A stretch of 64,000 bases of DNA from positions 297,140 through 361,139 of the forward strand of contig NZ_LCZJ02000019.1 in the NCBI RefSeq assembly GCF_001012825.1. The letters are read 5' to 3'. Source of the DNA: Paenibacillus etheri. Its GTDB lineage: Bacteria; Bacillota; Bacilli; Paenibacillales; Paenibacillaceae. Below are positions 1-8,794 of this stretch, piece by piece. The number at the start of each line of letters is the position of its first letter. Within the stretch, counting starts at the first letter, position 1. The position numbers were made by a program, and so were the translations under genes. A model generated the notes under the pieces. The model saw nothing but the letters and a program-made list of their open reading frames with translations. It was not told the DNA's origin and searched no databases.

Positions 1-688
1 TATATTGATTAAAGTAGTTATTGAATCGTGCATCGAATTTGTAAGTATCGGCAATGCAAGCCAGTAGCTCTGTATCACATGGCATGAATTGCATTAGAAT
101 TTTTTTCCACTCCTCGATTAATCGCTGAACTTCATCGGAGGAAGGTTGCTGATTGACACAAGACGCAATTTGCATGAATACTTCCTCCATCGATTGAAAA
201 CGTTCATCTTTTTCATCTTGTGATAGTTTATCCAACGTTTCATTAAACACATTATACGCTTCTGTTTCACCATAAATGAATCTCGCCTCATTTGCATATT
301 GTTCTTTTAAGGGCAAAACGGAAGAACTGTTGAAGATTTGCAATTGACTAATATGATTCCCCGAAACGTATTCTTCGAGAGCTACCATGATGGTTTCTAG
401 TCTTTGTTTTTTCGATAATAAGGTTTGACTTTGCTTCTTTAATATTTGTTTCTGTTCTTGCCTGTTCAGCTTTAAAATGTCCGCAATTTCTTTCAAGGAA
501 AAATCCATTTCCTTTAAGAACAAAATCGTTTGAAGTTTTTCCAAACTGCTTCGATCATATAAGCGATACCCTTTTTCCGTCAGATGTGTCGGTTTAAATA
601 AATCAATCCTATCGTAATAATGCAAGGTCCGGCTTGTAATGCCTGTAATCTGAACAATATCTTTAACAGCTAATAATGGTTTCTTCAT
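1..688 (-). CDS. MerR-family regulator with TipAS-like C-terminus (3' end outside window)
   Basis: Read by translating the reverse strand. The protein begins MKKPLLAVKDIVQITG and has the MerR winged helix in its first ~70 residues (SRTLHYYDRIDLFKPTHLT, then GYRLYD). A coiled coil (KKQSQTLLSKKQRLE) follows, then a C-terminal part with a TipAS-like look (EARFIYGE, EEWKKILMQF, TYKFDARFNNYF). TipAS domains bind ligands such as thiopeptides. The frame is open to the window edge, so the C-terminus is missing here. The start lies inside the 3' end of the upstream protease gene (26-bp overlap), which implies co-translation. It very probably controls the palindromic promoter at 1620-1650. The ligand cannot be read from the sequence. 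Confidence 0.85.
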   Translation of the reverse strand, partial: MKKPLLAVKDIVQITGITSRTLHYYDRIDLFKPTHLTEKGYRLYDRSSLEKLQTILFLKEMDFSLKEIADILKLNRQEQKQILKKQSQTLLSKKQRLETIMVALEEYVSGNHISQLQIFNSSSVLPLKEQYANEARFIYGETEAYNVFNETLDKLSQDEKDERFQSMEEVFMQIASCVNQQPSSDEVQRLIEEWKKILMQFMPCDTELLACIADTYKFDARFNNYFNQY

Positions 689-1589
689 CCCAAAATCCTT
701 TTACTTCGTCTAGTATTTGAGCAGCAGGTGTTATTGTGGCCTCAAAGATCGTTCTTCCTGTTTTTCTTAAAAAATATTGGATTAAATAATATCCGCAAGC
801 GTAGCCAGCACTATAAGGCATATTGACCGGTTCAAAGTTTTGAAGTTTGGCGATCTCGTCACCGTAAAGATACGGAGCAAATTTATCAAACCCTGTTAAT
901 TGCAATTGCTCTCTAAGGACAGGCTTTATGCGCCTGTTAAGTGTGTCTGCATTTGTTTTCGTTACCCAAGGACCGAGCAATTCTTCGCCAAACATGAACG
1001 TAGCATAGTTTTCAGCTAATCCTTCACTTACAATGAGCTCGCCCAGATTAACGGTGTGATCCCACTGAATAAATTGATATCGCACATTATGGTTGCATTC
1101 GTGCGCCAGCGCAGCCTTCATTCGAGAAATCGTGTACTCATTTGGCAAGAGTGTACCCCAAATAAACCCGGGAATGCCCCCAAAACCGCTATATCCTTCG
1201 TTTATTGTTAAGGCACTACTTTCCGGATTCCCTAGTTGAATGGTAAACAAATATTCGGATACGGGGAGACTTATTTCATGTTCTATAAATAGACGGAGGC
1301 TTCTTCTTACCGCGTGCTCACACTCCAACCAAAAAGAATCTGACGAAATCAACTCTACCTCAGGTGAAATCTGCTGGGTAATCTGATCAGGGGATCGATG
1401 CATTATACTATTAAACGTAACAACGTCAAAACCATTCGCCTCTTCAGCTCTAAAAGGGATCTGTTGAATTTGCCATTGTTTCATAAAGGGAGCCATCATT
1501 TCATTTCTGAATAATTCAAGTTTTTCCTCGGGCGAAGCTTGGGCAACTTTTTGATAAATGTGGTCTGAACGCAATGTTATTATGTTCAT
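663..1589 (-). CDS. DUF2268-type putative zinc metalloprotease
   Basis: About 308 residues starting MNIITLRSDHIYQKV. An upstream ATG at 1628 is open, but the ATG at 1589 has an AGGAG ribosome site 7-8 bases before it. The central stretch ALAHECNHNVRYQF is a relaxed HExxH zinc motif (HECNH), followed about 25 residues later by SEGLAENYATF, which can supply the third ligand. This arrangement fits the DUF2268 (YjaZ-like) family of putative cytoplasmic Zn-dependent proteases. No signal peptide is visible. It is the first gene of a two-gene operon with the MerR regulator, so its expression is probably induced by that regulator's ligand. Substrate unknown. Confidence 0.75.
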   Translation of the reverse strand: MNIITLRSDHIYQKVAQASPEEKLELFRNEMMAPFMKQWQIQQIPFRAEEANGFDVVTFNSIMHRSPDQITQQISPEVELISSDSFWLECEHAVRRSLRLFIEHEISLPVSEYLFTIQLGNPESSALTINEGYSGFGGIPGFIWGTLLPNEYTISRMKAALAHECNHNVRYQFIQWDHTVNLGELIVSEGLAENYATFMFGEELLGPWVTKTNADTLNRRIKPVLREQLQLTGFDKFAPYLYGDEIAKLQNFEPVNMPYSAGYACGYYLIQYFLRKTGRTIFEATITPAAQILDEVKGFWDEETIISC

Positions 1590-1619
1590 ATCTCTCACTC
1601 CTAGTCGTTTATAGTGAGA

Positions 1620-1650
1620 ATTATGCACTATGACCTAACGTCATAGTCAA
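1620..1650 (-). promoter_or_regulatory. MerR-type promoter with operator in a 19-bp spacer
   Basis: On the reverse strand a TTGACT -35 (1645-1650) and a CATAAT -10 (1620-1625) are separated by 19 bp. The over-long spacer contains a perfect dyad, CTATGAC-5 bp-GTCATAG (1628-1646). Long spacers with a centred palindrome are the hallmark of promoters untwisted by MerR proteins. Transcription would start roughly 25 bp before the protease ATG. Confidence 0.88.
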
Positions 1651-2083
1651 GTATTTTGGATCAAATACTGAAAATTAGATACATGGTGCTCTATCAGATA
1701 CCTCCAAGGATGAGTTAATCTCATTGATTGAATGTTGTGTTTAACACTTTCATTTTGATATGGGCATTCGTATTTGTCATCCGACATTTGTATATATTGT
1801 TACACATTATACGCCCCTGTTTTCCTCGATAAAAATAATAAGTTGTCTGAAATAAAAAACCACCCGCTTTTAGTACGCAAGGTGGCTAGGTTTAAACAAT
1901 TTTTAATCTGATTTGATATTCTTACGTAAGTCGGACTATCATATCAAGTGTTTAGTGCTTGAACAGTCTGATTCAATCAGAAAAGCCATGATTATTTTAA
2001 ATATTTCCCTGTGAAAGAATGTTTCGCTTAAATGAATTGTATAGGTTTCGCCTCAAATATAATTTGGCCACAGCCCCCGTGAA
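1651..2083. other. Intergenic, no gene seen
   Basis: AT-rich, with stops in all frames. The only structure noticed is a weak CCACC/GGTGG pairing around 1861-1886 that could be a decayed terminator between the MerR operon and the carbohydrate locus. Confidence 0.4.
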
Positions 2084-3100
2084 TCATTGCTTCAAAGGTA
2101 TAACCATGTTCCACGTATCGGTAGCGTCCATAAAACCATCACTGCCGTCCGAGACGGCCGCGAACAAATGAGTCGGCTTGCCGTTCTGGAACAACAGGAA
2201 CGGCCGCTCCAGATTGCCCAGCGTCTGCACCGTGCCGTCATCCCAACGCACCGTCCGGGAATAGCTTTGCGGCTGTCCATGTAAGCCCCATTTCAACCCG
2301 TCCGGCGACCCGGCGTAGATGCCGCCGTATTTTTCACCGCATAGATGCCCTTCCATATCTTTGGCGATCAAATGGTATCCTTCGGCTGTTTGCCAGATGA
2401 ACGGATCTTCGATATGGAACGACTCTGGAGGAAATACCGGTTCGTCGTTCAGCACTCGGTACGCCCCCCCGTAGTGATCCGCATACGCGACGCCAATCGT
2501 CATGCCGCCATGTAGGTTGCCTTCATAGCGACGTGCCTTGTAGATCAGCAGCACGGAACCGTCCTCCCGGACACACGGAGCCGGATTGGAGGTCAGAAAG
2601 CTATCGAATCGGCCGGGACGTGTTGGCAATATCGGTTCGTCCGCTCTGCGCCACGGGCCCAAAACGCTGTCCGCTATAGCCAGACCTACTCGTTTGTTCG
2701 CCCGCGCCACGATGCATTGAGGATCGGTTAACCCGAAATTCCCGGGCGGCTCTGGATCGCTTAGCGGATGGGTCGAACCCGTATAATAAAGCAAATATTT
2801 GTTGTTGTGCTTGACGATATGGGGGTTGTGCGTGCAGCGTCCGTCCCAATATTCCGCTCCCCTCGCCGGAAGCGCCACCTCGCAGAATCGGTACGGTCCC
2901 TCGGGGGTATCCGAGTCTGCCCTGACAATCTCTGAAGCCGTCATCCAGCCGGGATGCATCGGCAGTGTCTTCGGCCAGCGCGAGGCAAACATATGGAATT
3001 TGCCGTCCTCGCCCTGCACGACGGAACCGCACCATACCCAATAACCTTCCATACGGAAACCGCCGCCACGCGGAGCCGGCAACATTGAGCTAGTATGCAC
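2084..3100 (-). CDS. Five-bladed propeller glycoside hydrolase (GH43/GH117-like)
   Basis: 338 residues, no signal peptide, GTG start preceded by GAGGTG at 7 bases. The repeats have beta-propeller character. Likely acidic active-site segments are WDGRCTHNPHIV, SFLTSNPAPCV and FHIEDPFIW, in the style of GH43/GH117/GH32-fold enzymes, where three carboxylates sit one per blade. The family is clear only at the fold level; exact GH family and linkage are uncertain. It is the last gene of the carbohydrate locus. With the lyase and GH88 genes upstream it would remove neutral or side-chain sugars from imported oligosaccharides in the cytoplasm. A hairpin at 3216-3242 separates it from the lyase gene. 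Confidence 0.7.
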   Translation of the reverse strand: MHTSSMLPAPRGGGFRMEGYWVWCGSVVQGEDGKFHMFASRWPKTLPMHPGWMTASEIVRADSDTPEGPYRFCEVALPARGAEYWDGRCTHNPHIVKHNNKYLLYYTGSTHPLSDPEPPGNFGLTDPQCIVARANKRVGLAIADSVLGPWRRADEPILPTRPGRFDSFLTSNPAPCVREDGSVLLIYKARRYEGNLHGGMTIGVAYADHYGGAYRVLNDEPVFPPESFHIEDPFIWQTAEGYHLIAKDMEGHLCGEKYGGIYAGSPDGLKWGLHGQPQSYSRTVRWDDGTVQTLGNLERPFLLFQNGKPTHLFAAVSDGSDGFMDATDTWNMVIPLKQ

Positions 3101-3215
3101 GTACAGTCACCTCGTTTTTTCCCGCTGCTCCATAATTGCTGTGAATCATGGTCTCCCATCCTTCCAAATGAAGTGAATAACAGGACTGCTCCATACATCA
3201 ATGGATCGACAAAGT

Positions 3216-3242
3216 CATGCCGGCGAGCCAACCGCCGGCATG
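3216..3242 (-). terminator. GC-rich hairpin between PL6 and hydrolase genes
   Basis: Perfect 9-bp stem CATGCCGGC/GCCGGCATG with a 9-base loop. There is no clear T-run, so it may be a stabilising or attenuating hairpin rather than a full terminator. Confidence 0.5.
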
Positions 3243-3260
3243 CTTGCACATATATCGATC

Positions 3261-5555
3261 CTAAGGCGTATTCAGCCCCACATCGTCGGCCGCTAGCGGG
3301 CGATTCAGTAGAGGCGCGCCGGAATATTCGTCCGCCCCCACATCTGCTGTCGCCCGCATTTGACCGTCCATATCCGCCAGCACGAACGTGTATGTCCCCA
3401 CAGCTGCATCAATTGCCGGGCTGCTCGCGGATAGTTTCTGAATGCCGTTCACCGCAGTCAGCAGCGGATTGATATTTCGGATCTGCTCCGAGCTGCGCGA
3501 TATGTTGCTAATAGTGCTGCCAAACCCGATGTTGCCTTGGAACAGCGTATTCGTTGTCGCCGCCTCGTAATAAAGCGTGCCGGTGCTGTTGTATACGATA
3601 TTGTTCGCCACGACGGAATCCTGCGGAGCATACGCTTTGCCCGAGCCGATGACGATACCGGTTTTGCTGTTTACAATCGTATTGTTGACGATAAGCGCCC
3701 GGTAAACTTTCCATTGTTTGCGCAATTCTTCGACCGTCGGACTTGGAGGGGAGCCTCCAGTACCGCCGTCGAAGTCGCCGTTAGGCAAGTAGATTGCTTC
3801 GCCAGTCAAATTCTCAAAGTAGTTGTTATAAATCTTATGGTCATTGCCGAACATCCGGATGCCTTCCTGATCTGACTCCACGCCGTCCCCGAGGAAGAAG
3901 TTTCCATATACGCTGTTGTTATGGCCATGCCGCAGCGTCAGGCTGCCCTTGGACGTGCGGAATGTATTGAAGCGCACCGAATTGCTGCTGCTCTTGACCG
4001 ATACGATTTCTGGCTCTCCATCGCAATTCTGAAATACATTGTATTGTATCGTATTATAGCCGTGGGAGAGCGTAAGACCCGACAAGCCGAGACGAATTGT
4101 CTCTTTGCCGTTAGCTACCCATGGGCCTACATCATGGAAATAGTTGTATTCAATAATATCGTATTGCGAAATTTGCCCTGAGCCGTCCTGTCCTTCGTAA
4201 GCGATCAGCGGTTCGGTGTCGCTCTTCAGTCCGAAGTCGTTCCGGTCGATGCGGTTATGATGGCTGTTCGTGCCCCGGACTTGCAGCCACATCAGGCCGC
4301 TCCCCGAGCTTGGAAGCGCAAACGTATTACGGGTCAGTCGCACATGGTGCGAGCCTTCCAACACCACTGCAGCATTGCTTGTGTTCGTAAACTTTAATCC
4401 GTCCAGCACCACATGCGAGGATTTCTCGACGCGGAAGCCTGACGCTCCCGAGATGATAGCCTGACCGCGGTTTTTCGCTTTAATGACGATTGGCGCGTTG
4501 GCAGTGCCGTTTTTGTTCTGAACAGCAAACGGGCTTGTGCGCGAATACGTGCCGTTTGCCAACACAATCGTTTTACCCGCCGTAGCGGTTGCAAGCTCGG
4601 CAGCTAACTGCGTGGAAGTGCTAACTTCGACGACCGTCCCTTCGCTACCGCTGCCGCTTGAATCGCTACCATAAATTTCGACCTCGGCAAAGCTGTTCCA
4701 GGCGTTCACCGAGTTGCCGTGGCCAACAATACGAACGTAGCGGACGGGGGCAACATCGGCAAAATCAAACGTCTGCAAGCTGTTGCTCAGACTGCTGACC
4801 GCTCCCGAAAGCACTGTACTGAAGTTGAAGCCATCATATGAAGTCTGGATATCAAAAGCGGAAGTTCGCTCCGCCCCGTTGGTGAAGGCGATCTTCACGT
4901 ATTCCACCCGCTTGCTCGATCCAAGGTCGTATTGGACCCACTCCCCCTCGCCACTCGCTGACCAGCGCGTGTTAAGATCGCCGTCGATTGTATACGCGAC
5001 GATATTGCCGTCATCTCCGCTGGCCATAAGTTGTGGCACGGTAATCGCCAACTTGCTTGCGCCTGGCGGAGATCCGCTCGCGGTGCCGTAGAGTTCAACT
5101 TCAGAATAGCTATTCCACAGGTTGGAGGAATTGCCGTGCCCAACGATCCTCACATAGCGGGTAGAATCGACATCCGGAAAATCGAACGTTTGCAGACCTT
5201 CCACAAGGCTGCTCACAACTCCGCTGCTGACGGTCGTAAAGGTGGAACCGTCCGTAGACGTCAAAATATCAAAAGTAGAAGTGCGGCTTGACCCATTCAG
5301 AAATGCAATTTTGATGAAAGATACTTTGCGATTTACGCCCAAATCGTACTGGATCCATTGCTCATCGCCATTCGCCGACCAACGTGTTAAGAAATCGCCG
5401 TCCACCGTGTTGGCTGGAACGTTGCCGTCATCTCCGCTCGCCGTTACGTCGGAGCTGCTAATTGTGAACTTCGTATCAGCCGCCCTCGCTGTTCCTGGCA
5501 TTAACGCAAACAGCATACAGATCATAATAATGCACGTCATACTTTTGGTTCCCAT
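3261..5555 (-). CDS. Secreted polysaccharide lyase family 6 (chondroitinase B/alginate lyase-like) with two discoidin domains
   Basis: 764 residues. A signal peptide (MGTKSMTCIIMICMLFALMP, then ...TARAAD) is followed by two F5/8 type C (discoidin, CBM32-like) domains at about 27-160 and 168-300, each with the TVDGD/TIDGD...RWSA signature. A right-handed parallel beta-helix fills the rest (about 310-740). The helix carries the PL6 catalytic pair: Lys in EIVSVKSS and Arg in LRHGHNN, exactly 21 residues apart as Lys250/Arg271 in chondroitinase B. PL6 enzymes cleave uronic-acid polymers (alginate, dermatan sulfate) by beta-elimination. It probably acts outside the cell, held to the polymer by the discoidin domains. 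Substrate identity is inferred only. Confidence 0.88.
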   Translation of the reverse strand: MGTKSMTCIIMICMLFALMPGTARAADTKFTISSSDVTASGDDGNVPANTVDGDFLTRWSANGDEQWIQYDLGVNRKVSFIKIAFLNGSSRTSTFDILTSTDGSTFTTVSSGVVSSLVEGLQTFDFPDVDSTRYVRIVGHGNSSNLWNSYSEVELYGTASGSPPGASKLAITVPQLMASGDDGNIVAYTIDGDLNTRWSASGEGEWVQYDLGSSKRVEYVKIAFTNGAERTSAFDIQTSYDGFNFSTVLSGAVSSLSNSLQTFDFADVAPVRYVRIVGHGNSVNAWNSFAEVEIYGSDSSGSGSEGTVVEVSTSTQLAAELATATAGKTIVLANGTYSRTSPFAVQNKNGTANAPIVIKAKNRGQAIISGASGFRVEKSSHVVLDGLKFTNTSNAAVVLEGSHHVRLTRNTFALPSSGSGLMWLQVRGTNSHHNRIDRNDFGLKSDTEPLIAYEGQDGSGQISQYDIIEYNYFHDVGPWVANGKETIRLGLSGLTLSHGYNTIQYNVFQNCDGEPEIVSVKSSSNSVRFNTFRTSKGSLTLRHGHNNSVYGNFFLGDGVESDQEGIRMFGNDHKIYNNYFENLTGEAIYLPNGDFDGGTGGSPPSPTVEELRKQWKVYRALIVNNTIVNSKTGIVIGSGKAYAPQDSVVANNIVYNSTGTLYYEAATTNTLFQGNIGFGSTISNISRSSEQIRNINPLLTAVNGIQKLSASSPAIDAAVGTYTFVLADMDGQMRATADVGADEYSGAPLLNRPLAADDVGLNTP

Positions 5556-5640
5556 AATTCATTTTCATCCTTTCCATTATGAAATGATGGTTATTGAATC
5601 ATTCCCTTCGTTCCGTCCGGCACCTCCTCTCAAGAATACG

Positions 5641-5674
5641 GAAGCCGGGAGGAGCTTCCTGTCCTCCCGGCTTC
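5641..5674 (-). terminator. Strong hairpin between GH88 and PL6 genes
   Basis: Perfect 13-bp stem GAAGCCGGGAGGA/TCCTCCCGGCTTC with an 8-base loop. It sits in a 142-bp gap, so it may set the relative expression of the secreted lyase against the upstream importer genes. The T-run is weak on both strands. Confidence 0.55.
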
Positions 5675-5697
5675 ATGATTACGGCCTTTGATCCCGC

Positions 5698-6828
5698 TTA
5701 AAAAACATGCTGGCTCCAGCCTTTGCTCTTCGCCAAAGCTTCAATATAATAGTAATCGCCGTAAATCAGCGATACGTTGATGTTGGTATTGACTGGCTTA
5801 TGACCGGTTGCGCCGAGCAGGATGCCTTCATACTCCGGCTTGTCGAGCGCACTGTAGTTGTTCGACAGCGAACGAAGAATGCGCGTGGCCGCGCGCTGAT
5901 ATAAAGCGGCTTCCTCAGGAGCCACCTGCGACGCGATATCGATCAAGCCAGATGCTGCGCAGCTCGCCGCTGAGGTGTCGCGCGGCTCGTCCGTCAAGTC
6001 GGTCGCCGCACGGAAATCCCAATGCGGCACATCGTCTTCCGCCAACGCGCTGATGAAATAATGCGCCACCCCCTTCGCCGCATTCAAGTAACGCGCTTCT
6101 CCCGTAAAGCGGTAAGCGCAGCTCATCCCGTAGAGTGCCCAAGCTTGGCCCCGCGACCAGGACGATTGCGGTGCGAAGCCCTGTCCGCCGTCAGAACGCT
6201 CCACTTCGCCCGTCTCCGGATCGAAGATAACGATATGATGCACCGAGCCGTCGCCTCGGATGAATGAGCGAAGCACCATATCTGCATGGGCGACCGCAAT
6301 ATGCTTGAAGCGCGGATCATCGCTTTCTTCACTCGCCCAGAACAGAAGCGGCAAATTCATCATCGAATCGATGATCGACCAACCCGTCTGGTTGCGGGGC
6401 CAGGCTCGAATGAACTGTCCTGCCGGGTTGTACCTGCCCGCCAGATAGTTGGCGGCGAACAGCCCGCGCCGCCGAGCGTCCGGATCGCCGGTCAGCTTGT
6501 AGCGGATAACCGATGTCGGCAGGAACTGAAAGCCAACATCGTGGTGGAAATGGTTGTCCCGCAAGTAACATTGCTCCATGCGTTCGTCCCAAGGCTCCGC
6601 CTCCTCCCGATAACGTTGCTCGCCGGTCATATCGTACAGAATCCACAGAATGCCCGGCCAGAAGCCTGAAATCCACTGATCCACTTTGATCTGGTCATAT
6701 TTGCCCGCCGCCGAAACATGCGGTGCTTCTGTCCAGCCCGCTTCGATCATATGATCAACTTTAATCTTCACTTTATCCCACCAAGCCGTCAGCTCTGATG
6801 GTTTCAGTTTCACATTTTCATTGCTCAT
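5698..6828 (-). CDS. GH88 unsaturated glucuronyl hydrolase
   Basis: 376 residues, no signal peptide, hence cytoplasmic. It has the (alpha/alpha)6 barrel style of GH88, with the two key aspartates recognisable: Asp97 in FHHDVGFQF and Asp154 in GWSIIDSMMNLPLL. Further conserved blocks are SSWSRGQAWALYG and DTSAASCAASGL. GH88 enzymes hydrate and cleave the unsaturated uronic acid left at the non-reducing end by a polysaccharide lyase, so this is the natural next step after the two PL6 enzymes. Start ATG preceded by AAGGGGTGG. It lies 22 bp downstream of the permease genes, in the same operon. Confidence 0.9.
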   Translation of the reverse strand: MSNENVKLKPSELTAWWDKVKIKVDHMIEAGWTEAPHVSAAGKYDQIKVDQWISGFWPGILWILYDMTGEQRYREEAEPWDERMEQCYLRDNHFHHDVGFQFLPTSVIRYKLTGDPDARRRGLFAANYLAGRYNPAGQFIRAWPRNQTGWSIIDSMMNLPLLFWASEESDDPRFKHIAVAHADMVLRSFIRGDGSVHHIVIFDPETGEVERSDGGQGFAPQSSWSRGQAWALYGMSCAYRFTGEARYLNAAKGVAHYFISALAEDDVPHWDFRAATDLTDEPRDTSAASCAASGLIDIASQVAPEEAALYQRAATRILRSLSNNYSALDKPEYEGILLGATGHKPVNTNINVSLIYGDYYYIEALAKSKGWSQHVF

Positions 6829-6849
6829 CTCTGAATTCCACCCCTTCTC

Positions 6850-7725
6850 CTAACCTTTAATGGCACCGATCAAGGCGCCTTTCACGAAATATTTTTGTAA
6901 TAGCGGATAGACCAGAAAAATCGGAAGGGTCGCTACCATAATCGTGGCGTATTTCAATGTCTCGCCCAATATGATAATCTCATCCTGGGAGGCTCCTTCC
7001 GCCATGGAGGTTGCCTCGCCAATAATCAAAATTTCTCGCAGGATCAACTGCAACGGATACAGCGACCGATCCTGAAGGAAGATCATAGCGTTAAACCAGG
7101 AGTTCCAGTGGCTTACTCCGTAATACAGGCCTACCACTGCAAGCACGGGCTTGCATAGCGGCAGGAAGATGCGGAACAGAATGCCAAAGTCGTTGGCGCC
7201 GTCGATCTTGGCCGACTCTTCCAGCGCATCCGGCACTGCCTCGAACGATGTTCGCATGATAATGAGGTTAAATGCGCTTATTGCGGTAGGCAGGATCAGC
7301 GCCCACAGTGTGTCCGTAATGCCCAACCCTCTGACCAGCAAGTAGAACGGAATTAATCCACCGCTGAAAAACATGGTAAACACGATAATCAACGTAAGCT
7401 GCTTGCGATATTGCAACGTTTTTCTGGACAAGGCGTATGCGGCAAAGGAAGTAAGCAGCAAATTGAGAGCCACGCCTACAATGACAATAAATAACGTGTT
7501 GCGGTAGCCGAGCAGGATCATCGGGTTGCTGAATACCGCCCCATATGTTTCAAGCGAGAAGCCCAGCGGCTTCCAAAGAATGCCCTTATGCGCCATCATC
7601 AGCGCTGGTTCGCTGAATGAAGCAAATGCCACGTATAGAATTGGGTACATTGTTACAATCATGAGTGCGGACAAAAACAGCGTATTGCAAATCCTGAATA
7701 TATGTTCACCCAAGCTTACTCGCAT
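6850..7725 (-). CDS. Carbohydrate ABC transporter permease (LplC/YtcP type)
   Basis: 291 residues with six hydrophobic segments. The EAA loop reads PDALEESAKIDGANDFGILFRIFLPLCKP, with the conserved GA...LP motif that contacts the ATPase. The C-terminus GALIGAIKG is typical of CUT1 permeases of the Lpl/YtcP group. RBS GAGGAGGG six bases before the ATG. It pairs with the permease 12 bp upstream. No ATPase gene lies in this locus, so a shared MsmX-like ATPase encoded elsewhere is expected. Confidence 0.92.
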   Translation of the reverse strand: MRVSLGEHIFRICNTLFLSALMIVTMYPILYVAFASFSEPALMMAHKGILWKPLGFSLETYGAVFSNPMILLGYRNTLFIVIVGVALNLLLTSFAAYALSRKTLQYRKQLTLIIVFTMFFSGGLIPFYLLVRGLGITDTLWALILPTAISAFNLIIMRTSFEAVPDALEESAKIDGANDFGILFRIFLPLCKPVLAVVGLYYGVSHWNSWFNAMIFLQDRSLYPLQLILREILIIGEATSMAEGASQDEIIILGETLKYATIMVATLPIFLVYPLLQKYFVKGALIGAIKG

Positions 7726-7737
7726 GCGAACCCTCCT

Positions 7738-8691
7738 CTACCACAAACCCGTATTGTTCAACTTCCGGCTTATCCAGTTGGAGCCGATAACAAGCGCGAA
7801 GTTAATCACGGAGTTGAACAATCCGACAGCGGAGCTGAAACTGAATTGAAAATCTTGAAGCCCGATCCGGTACACATACGAGGAAATGACATCCGCTGAC
7901 ACATAAGTGGTCGGGTTGTACAACAGAATAATTTTCTCGAAGCCAACGCTCATAATTCGGCCAATGTTCAGGATGAGCAATATAACGAAAACGGGAAGCA
8001 GACCGGGTAGAGTAATATGAAGCATCTGCTTCCAGCGTCCACCCCCGTCGATCTTGCAAGCTTCATATTGCTCGAGATCGATCGCAGACAGCGCGGCTAA
8101 ATAAATAATTGTACCCCAGCCTATATGCTGCCAAATATTCGACGAAACGAAGATTGTCCGGAAAAAAGACGGCTCCAGCAGCATCGTAACCCGCTCACCG
8201 CCGAAAAATGCGATAATATCGTTAATGACGCCGTCACTGCTCGTAAAATCCTTGATCATGCCGCAAATAATGACAAGCGAAATAAAATGCGGCAAATAAG
8301 TAATCGTCTGAACCGAACGCTTGAACAGCGCATTTTTCACCTCATTAAGCAACAAGGCGAGAATAAGCGGAGCGGGAAAACCGAAAATGAGATCGTACAA
8401 GCTAATCATCAGAGTGTTTTTTAACACCCGCCAAAAATACATCCCGCCAAAAAAGTCTTTGAAATGCTCAAGTCCTACCCACGCGCTGCCCCCAATTCCA
8501 AGCCGGGGGTTAAAATCCTTGAACGCAATAATCGAACCGTACATCGGGAAATAATGAAAAATAATGAAATATAACAAAACAGGAGTAAGCATCATGTACA
8601 AATACTTGTTCTTAACCATGTCTTTCGCAATATTAAGCGGCAGACGACCGGCATGCGTGACTTTGCTGCGTCCCAGCTTCAATTGAGCCAT
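7738..8691 (-). CDS. Carbohydrate ABC transporter permease (LplB/YteP type)
   Basis: 317 residues, six membrane helices. Start MAQLKLGRSK with AGGAGGAG in front. Diagnostic stretches are YFPMYGSIIAFKDFNPRLG near the N-terminus and the EAA loop IDLEQYEACKIDGGGRWKQM...LPGL. This is the larger LplB-type partner of the LplC-like permease. Together with the lipoprotein upstream it would import lyase-released oligosaccharides. Confidence 0.92.
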   Translation of the reverse strand: MAQLKLGRSKVTHAGRLPLNIAKDMVKNKYLYMMLTPVLLYFIIFHYFPMYGSIIAFKDFNPRLGIGGSAWVGLEHFKDFFGGMYFWRVLKNTLMISLYDLIFGFPAPLILALLLNEVKNALFKRSVQTITYLPHFISLVIICGMIKDFTSSDGVINDIIAFFGGERVTMLLEPSFFRTIFVSSNIWQHIGWGTIIYLAALSAIDLEQYEACKIDGGGRWKQMLHITLPGLLPVFVILLILNIGRIMSVGFEKIILLYNPTTYVSADVISSYVYRIGLQDFQFSFSSAVGLFNSVINFALVIGSNWISRKLNNTGLW

Positions 8692-8794
8692 CTCCTACTC
8701 CTCCTATCCAAATCCAGCATTATCGGCAGGGGATGGCTGCACCATTCCCTTGCCCCACGGCAGCCTGCAGCCAACCGTGGGACGATACATGGAG

